Source: JAKORR01 sp964608495
GTDB lineage: Bacteria; Armatimonadota; Zipacnadia; Zipacnadales; FEN-943
Direction: 5' to 3'
DNA: 9,461 bases
Assembly (NCBI GenBank): GCA_964608495.1
Contig: CAZSOQ010000204.1
Location: forward strand, 1 to 9,461
Below, piece by piece: positions 8,111-9,461 of the stretch. The notes beneath the pieces are model-generated. The model made no database searches, was not told the origin of the DNA, and was given only the letters and a program-made list of their open reading frames with translations. Within the stretch, counting starts at the first letter, position 1. Every line of letters begins with the position of its first letter. Position numbers and translations under genes: made by a program.

Positions 8111-9310
8111 GTGACCCAGAGACCCGACTACGACACAGCGCGCGAACGGGCGGGCTTCTCCTGGTCGGTCGGAGGCTCCCAGGGAGCCCTGCGTGAGCTG
8201 ACGGGCACACCGATCCGCGCCTTCAACCTCGAGCCGGACGCCTGCGTCGAGGCCTACCGGCGCGGACGCCCGATGCTGCGCGAGATGTTCGGCGAGGACG
8301 TGAGCCTGCCCGGCCTGACCACCCCCGCCGTCAGCTACGGCCACGTCAACGCGCTCGGCTCGGAGCTGCTCTTCCCCGAGGGGGGAGAGGTCGCCCATAC
8401 CCACATCTACGACTCGCTCGAAGAGGGCCTGCGCGCCCTCGACGAGCCGGTGGACTTCGCCCGCGCCGGCCTGGCCCCCTTCTACCTCGACTTTCGGGCG
8501 CGGATGCAGCAGGCCTTCCCCGGAGAGGCCGTGGGCTTCTCCTTCGGGCTCGAAGGACCCATCACCACCGCCTACGAGGTGCGCGGCGAGGGCTTCTTCA
8601 CCGACGCGCTGGACGATCCGCCCCTGGCCCGGCGCTTCCTGGATAGGCTCACGCACAGCATCCTGGACTTCCACGCCTTCCTCTGCCGCGTGCTGGGCAA
8701 CCCGACCATCAACCCGCACGGCGCCGGGATGTGCGACGACATCGCCAGCTTCATCCCCCCGTGGCTGTGGCCGGAGCTGGTGCTGCCGGCGTGGGAGCAG
8801 TACTACTCCGGGATGACCACGGGCACGCGGACGGCGCACGTCGAGGACCTGCGGGCGCAGCAGCTTCCCTACCTGGAGGAGGCGAAGCTCAGCTACTACG
8901 ACCCCTCGATCTCGCCCAGGCTGCACCCGGGCATCATCGCCGCCCACTGCCGCGTCCCCTTCTGCTGGCGCCTGGGGTGCTTCCACTACCGCGAGATGAG
9001 CCGCCGGGATGTGGAAGACTTCGTGTTCCAGGCGGCGGCGGACGCGGCCAGCTCGGTCACGACCGTCGTGGCGGAGACGATGTGCAGCGACCAGGGCGTG
9101 GCGAAGGTGCACGCCTTCGTCCGGGCGGCCAGGGAAGCCAAGCGACTGCTGGACGACGGCTGCCCGCGCGAGGAGCTGGGGCAGCGCGTGTCGGAGGAGG
9201 GCAGGGCGACGCTCTGGGAGGGTTGGTGCGGGTTCTGCGGCCCTCGCAGCACCAGAGGCGGGGCGCACCGCGCAGCCCCTCCGGCGGCCGAAGTCCCAGA
9301 CCGGATATAG
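8111..9310 (+). CDS. Uroporphyrinogen decarboxylase (URO-D/MtaA)-family protein, probable corrinoid-type methyltransferase
   Basis: A 399-residue cytoplasmic protein without a signal peptide. The TIM-barrel URO-D fold is indicated by GPITTAYEVRGEGFF (149-163), DALDDPPLARRFLDRLT (165-181), MCDDIASFIPP (207-217) and HVEDLRAQQLPYLEE (243-257). Members of this superfamily include HemE and the MtaA/MtbA/CmuA proteins that transfer methyl groups between corrinoid proteins and thiols using a zinc site, H-x-C plus a distal Cys. Here the H-x-C position reads H243-V-E245. Cys residues at 280, 285 and 290 and a C-terminal WCGFC (372-376) could supply ligands. Genuine heme biosynthesis is unlikely given the motif differences and the absence of hem neighbours. 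GTG at 8111 is the start (GGGAG 10 nt upstream). The last roughly 20 residues (Arg/Ala/Pro-rich) look unconserved. It lies 6 bp after a SAM methyltransferase, suggesting one pathway. Fold is confident; reaction is not. Confidence 0.85.
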   Translation: MTQRPDYDTARERAGFSWSVGGSQGALRELTGTPIRAFNLEPDACVEAYRRGRPMLREMFGEDVSLPGLTTPAVSYGHVNALGSELLFPEGGEVAHTHIYDSLEEGLRALDEPVDFARAGLAPFYLDFRARMQQAFPGEAVGFSFGLEGPITTAYEVRGEGFFTDALDDPPLARRFLDRLTHSILDFHAFLCRVLGNPTINPHGAGMCDDIASFIPPWLWPELVLPAWEQYYSGMTTGTRTAHVEDLRAQQLPYLEEAKLSYYDPSISPRLHPGIIAAHCRVPFCWRLGCFHYREMSRRDVEDFVFQAAADAASSVTTVVAETMCSDQGVAKVHAFVRAAREAKRLLDDGCPREELGQRVSEEGRATLWEGWCGFCGPRSTRGGAHRAAPPAAEVPDRI

Positions 9311-9312
9311 AC

Positions 9313-9338
9313 TCTCGTCTAGTCTAGCCTAGACGAGA
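9313..9338 (+). terminator. Perfect 10-bp inverted repeat after the UROD-like gene, possible terminator
   Basis: TCTCGTCTAG (9313-9322) and CTAGACGAGA (9329-9338) pair perfectly around the 6-nt loop TCTAGC, starting two bases after the stop codon at 9310. The position suits a transcription terminator, but no T-tract follows on either strand, so function is uncertain. It may act in both directions, or a T-tract may have been displaced by the adjoining insertion element. Confidence 0.55.
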
Positions 9339-9409
9339 CTGACCTAGCCCCCTGAAATCGGGCCGGGCGGAGTGAGAGGATCCGAGTAGAATAGAGCTTT
9401 GGGAGAGTC

Positions 9410-9438
9410 CTCTCGACGTTGCTGCGCAACGTCAAGAG
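9410..9438 (+). repeat. Hairpin enclosing the presumed transposase start codon
   Basis: GACGTTGC (9415-9422) pairs with GCAACGTC (9426-9433) around the loop TGC. After one C/A mismatch the stem continues for four more pairs (CTCT 9410-9413 with AGAG 9435-9438). The TTG candidate start (9419-9421) lies within the stem. Confidence 0.6.
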
Positions 9439-9461
9439 CAGGCGGTACAGCGAGGAGCAGA
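9419..9461 (+). CDS. Start of IS3-family transposase orfA (HTH subunit), partial
   Basis: Only 14 codons are visible before the window ends: (M)LRNVKSRRYSEEQ. KSRRYSEEQ resembles the conserved N-terminus of IS3-family OrfA, whose helix-turn-helix binds the element's inverted repeats. The frame has a TAG at 9392-9394 upstream, and no ATG or GTG lies between that stop and the motif. The best start is TTG at 9419, with GGGAGAG (9401-9407) 11 nt upstream as a weak ribosome binding site. CTG at 9422 is an alternative. The start codon is inside a strong hairpin, which would restrain translation. Confidence 0.45.
   Translation, partial: MLRNVKSRRYSEEQ

Larger units (their letters stand above)
9340..9461 (+). 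mobile_element. Probable left end of an IS3-family insertion sequence, truncated by the window edge
   Basis: The stretch beginning TGACCTAGCCCCCTGAAATC at 9340 matches the general form of IS3-family left termini, which start with TG and have a C-run about 8 nt in. About 80-95 bp later a frame opens that reads VKSRRYSEEQ, very like the start of IS3-family orfA proteins (MKKSRFSEEQI-type). That distance fits the family's layout. The right end, orfB and target-site duplication lie outside the window. The exact left boundary may be off by a base or two. No homology search was possible. Confidence 0.55.

Noticed and set aside
7349..9268. A 639-codon minus-strand frame opposite the two methyltransferase genes
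   Set aside because: It spans two clear plus-strand genes and reads as low-complexity His/Gln/Arg/Val-rich protein with no motif, so it is a shadow.
9231..9280. WCGFC in the UROD-like protein as a thioredoxin active site
   Set aside because: It resembles WCGPC, but sits near the C-terminus with no thioredoxin fold around it. At most it is a thiol or metal ligand pair.
8111..9310. Assignment as hemE (heme biosynthesis)
   Set aside because: The protein has only superfamily-level motifs, lacks hem neighbours and has a divergent metal-site region, so the gene symbol is not justified.

Overview
The window is very GC-rich bacterial DNA with strong AGGAGG-type ribosome binding sites, and it carries a 100-N scaffold gap, so it is probably a scaffold from a draft or metagenome-assembled genome. 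Secreted multi-domain carbohydrate-active proteins next to a uroporphyrinogen-decarboxylase-like corrinoid-type methyltransferase are typical of polysaccharide-degrading lineages such as Planctomycetota, Armatimonadota or related groups. That placement is inference from gene content; no phylogenetic marker is present.

Positions 7016 to 1, minus strand: three co-directional genes spaced 67 and 61 bp apart, each starting with a signal peptide, probably one operon. In transcription order they are: (1) a 1297-residue secreted protein with an alpha-helical toroid-like core and three related beta-sandwich, carbohydrate-binding-like modules, two of them bookending the chain; (2) a fusion of an Asp-box (sialidase-like) beta-propeller with an SGNH/GDSL esterase, interrupted by the scaffold gap; (3) a heparinase II/III-type polysaccharide lyase that runs off the left edge. 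Together they suggest a small locus that deacylates and degrades an acidic or acylated polysaccharide outside the cytoplasm. The substrate cannot be read from the sequence.

Positions 7017-7273: a 257-bp divergent intergenic region.

Positions 7274-9310, plus strand: a class I SAM-dependent methyltransferase (trans-aconitate methyltransferase-like) followed after 6 bp by a UROD/MtaA-like protein whose usual zinc-site Cys appears to be Glu. The two are almost certainly co-transcribed.

Positions 9311-9461: a CTAG-rich perfect 10-bp hairpin just after the last stop codon, then what looks like the left end of an IS3-family insertion sequence. It has a TGACCTAGCCCCC-type terminus and an orfA start reading KSRRYSEEQ, cut by the right edge. 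The presumed orfA start codon lies inside a second strong hairpin.
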